Assembly (NCBI RefSeq): GCF_012911005.2
Contig: NZ_WTVS01000052.1
Span: 1 to 41,681, forward strand
Length of the DNA stretch: 41,681 bases
Reading direction: 5' to 3'
Source: Aromatoleum toluolicum
Lineage (GTDB): Bacteria > Pseudomonadota > Gammaproteobacteria > Burkholderiales > Rhodocyclaceae
Position 1 is the stretch's first letter. Each line of letters starts with the position of its first letter. This document shows, one piece after another, positions 41,485 through 41,681 of this stretch. A model generated the notes under the pieces. The model saw only the letters and a program-made list of their open reading frames with translations, had not been told where the DNA came from and ran no database searches. Both the position numbers and the translations under genes were made by a program.

Positions 41485-41681
41485 ATGAGCCAAGGCTATC
41501 GCTCTCCCGCAGAAAACGACGACCGGGGACTTCGACTTATCGAAGCCGAGGCGCGTGTGGTCGCCATCGAAGGGCAGGTCGCCTGGCTTCAGCCCGAGCA
41601 CCGCAGCGGCTGCGGCGCGTGTGCAGCGGCCTCGCTGTGCGGGGCCGCGACGCTTGCGCGCGCGGCGGGGGGCGGCAGGGC
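41485..41681 (+). CDS. rseC: RseC/MucC family protein (SoxR reduction-associated), partial at window end
   Basis: The first 65 residues are present. After a short lead, EARVVAIEGQVAWLQPEHRS and the cysteine cluster C43, C46, C52 (SGCGACAAASLCG) match the cytoplasmic start of RseC. RseC is an inner-membrane protein found with the RpoE system and with the Rsx/Rnf complex that keeps SoxR reduced. The ribosome site before ATG 41485 is weak. Membrane segments would lie beyond the window. Confidence 0.8.
   Translation, partial: MSQGYRSPAENDDRGLRLIEAEARVVAIEGQVAWLQPEHRSGCGACAAASLCGAATLARAAGGGR

Overview
This 41.7 kb, G+C-rich window looks like chromosome from a betaproteobacterium. The gene set (two-subunit tartrate dehydratase/class I fumarase with DctA, MexEF-OprN-type efflux, kup beside kdpDE, RseC, many LysR regulators) best suggests the Azoarcus/Aromatoleum/Thauera group of Rhodocyclales. 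That placement is an inference from gene content, not from a marker gene. No rRNA, tRNA, CRISPR array, complete insertion sequence or prophage was seen.

Layout. 1-0.4 kb: the biotinyl-domain end of pyruvate carboxylase and its terminator. 0.5-5.5 kb (minus): a short KdpD-like kinase, KdpE, the Kup K+ transporter and a zeta-class GST (maleylacetoacetate isomerase type). KdpDE sit next to kup, with no kdpFABC genes. 5.7-7.2 kb (plus): an MDR-family oxidoreductase and a YaiI/YqxD protein. 7.3-7.7 kb: a frameshifted DUF302 gene. 7.8-11.9 kb: an unrecognised 1369-residue two-lobed periplasmic/membrane protein. 12.2-20.6 kb: a LysR regulator diverging from an alpha/beta-hydrolase that has lost its catalytic Ser and His, then a complete tripartite RND efflux operon. 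The promoter just before the operon has the architecture of a MerR-family operator, very like the mercury operator.

20.7-34.3 kb is an accessory, secretome-rich stretch: a halogenase-like flavoprotein with a PqqD-like tail; a 1951-residue RTX protein built from nine near-identical units with a visible 918-bp higher-order duplication; a 73-residue peptide with a Gly-Gly-type leader; a PhoD-like phosphatase whose start codon and first ~46 residues come from a RAYT (REP-associated transposase) remnant; a GNAT acetyltransferase; an enolase-superfamily gene scrap; an SGNH hydrolase; and a secreted Asp-box beta-propeller. Three 31-nt REP-like elements starting with GTAGGG lie here, one just upstream of the RAYT remnant. 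No type I or peptidase-containing ABC exporter is in the window, so the RTX protein and the GG peptide would need a transporter encoded elsewhere.

34.3-41.7 kb: an isoquinoline-1-oxidoreductase-type molybdenum hydroxylase (large subunit with Tat signal, then the 2Fe-2S subunit), a LysR regulator divergent from dctA-ttdA-ttdB (C4-dicarboxylate/tartrate uptake and dehydration), and the start of rseC at the window edge. The most notable signals are the RAYT-phosphatase fusion with its REP elements, the MerR-type operator on the RND operon, the dead hydrolase, the recently duplicated RTX array, the orphan GG-leader peptide and the kup-linked short KdpDE.
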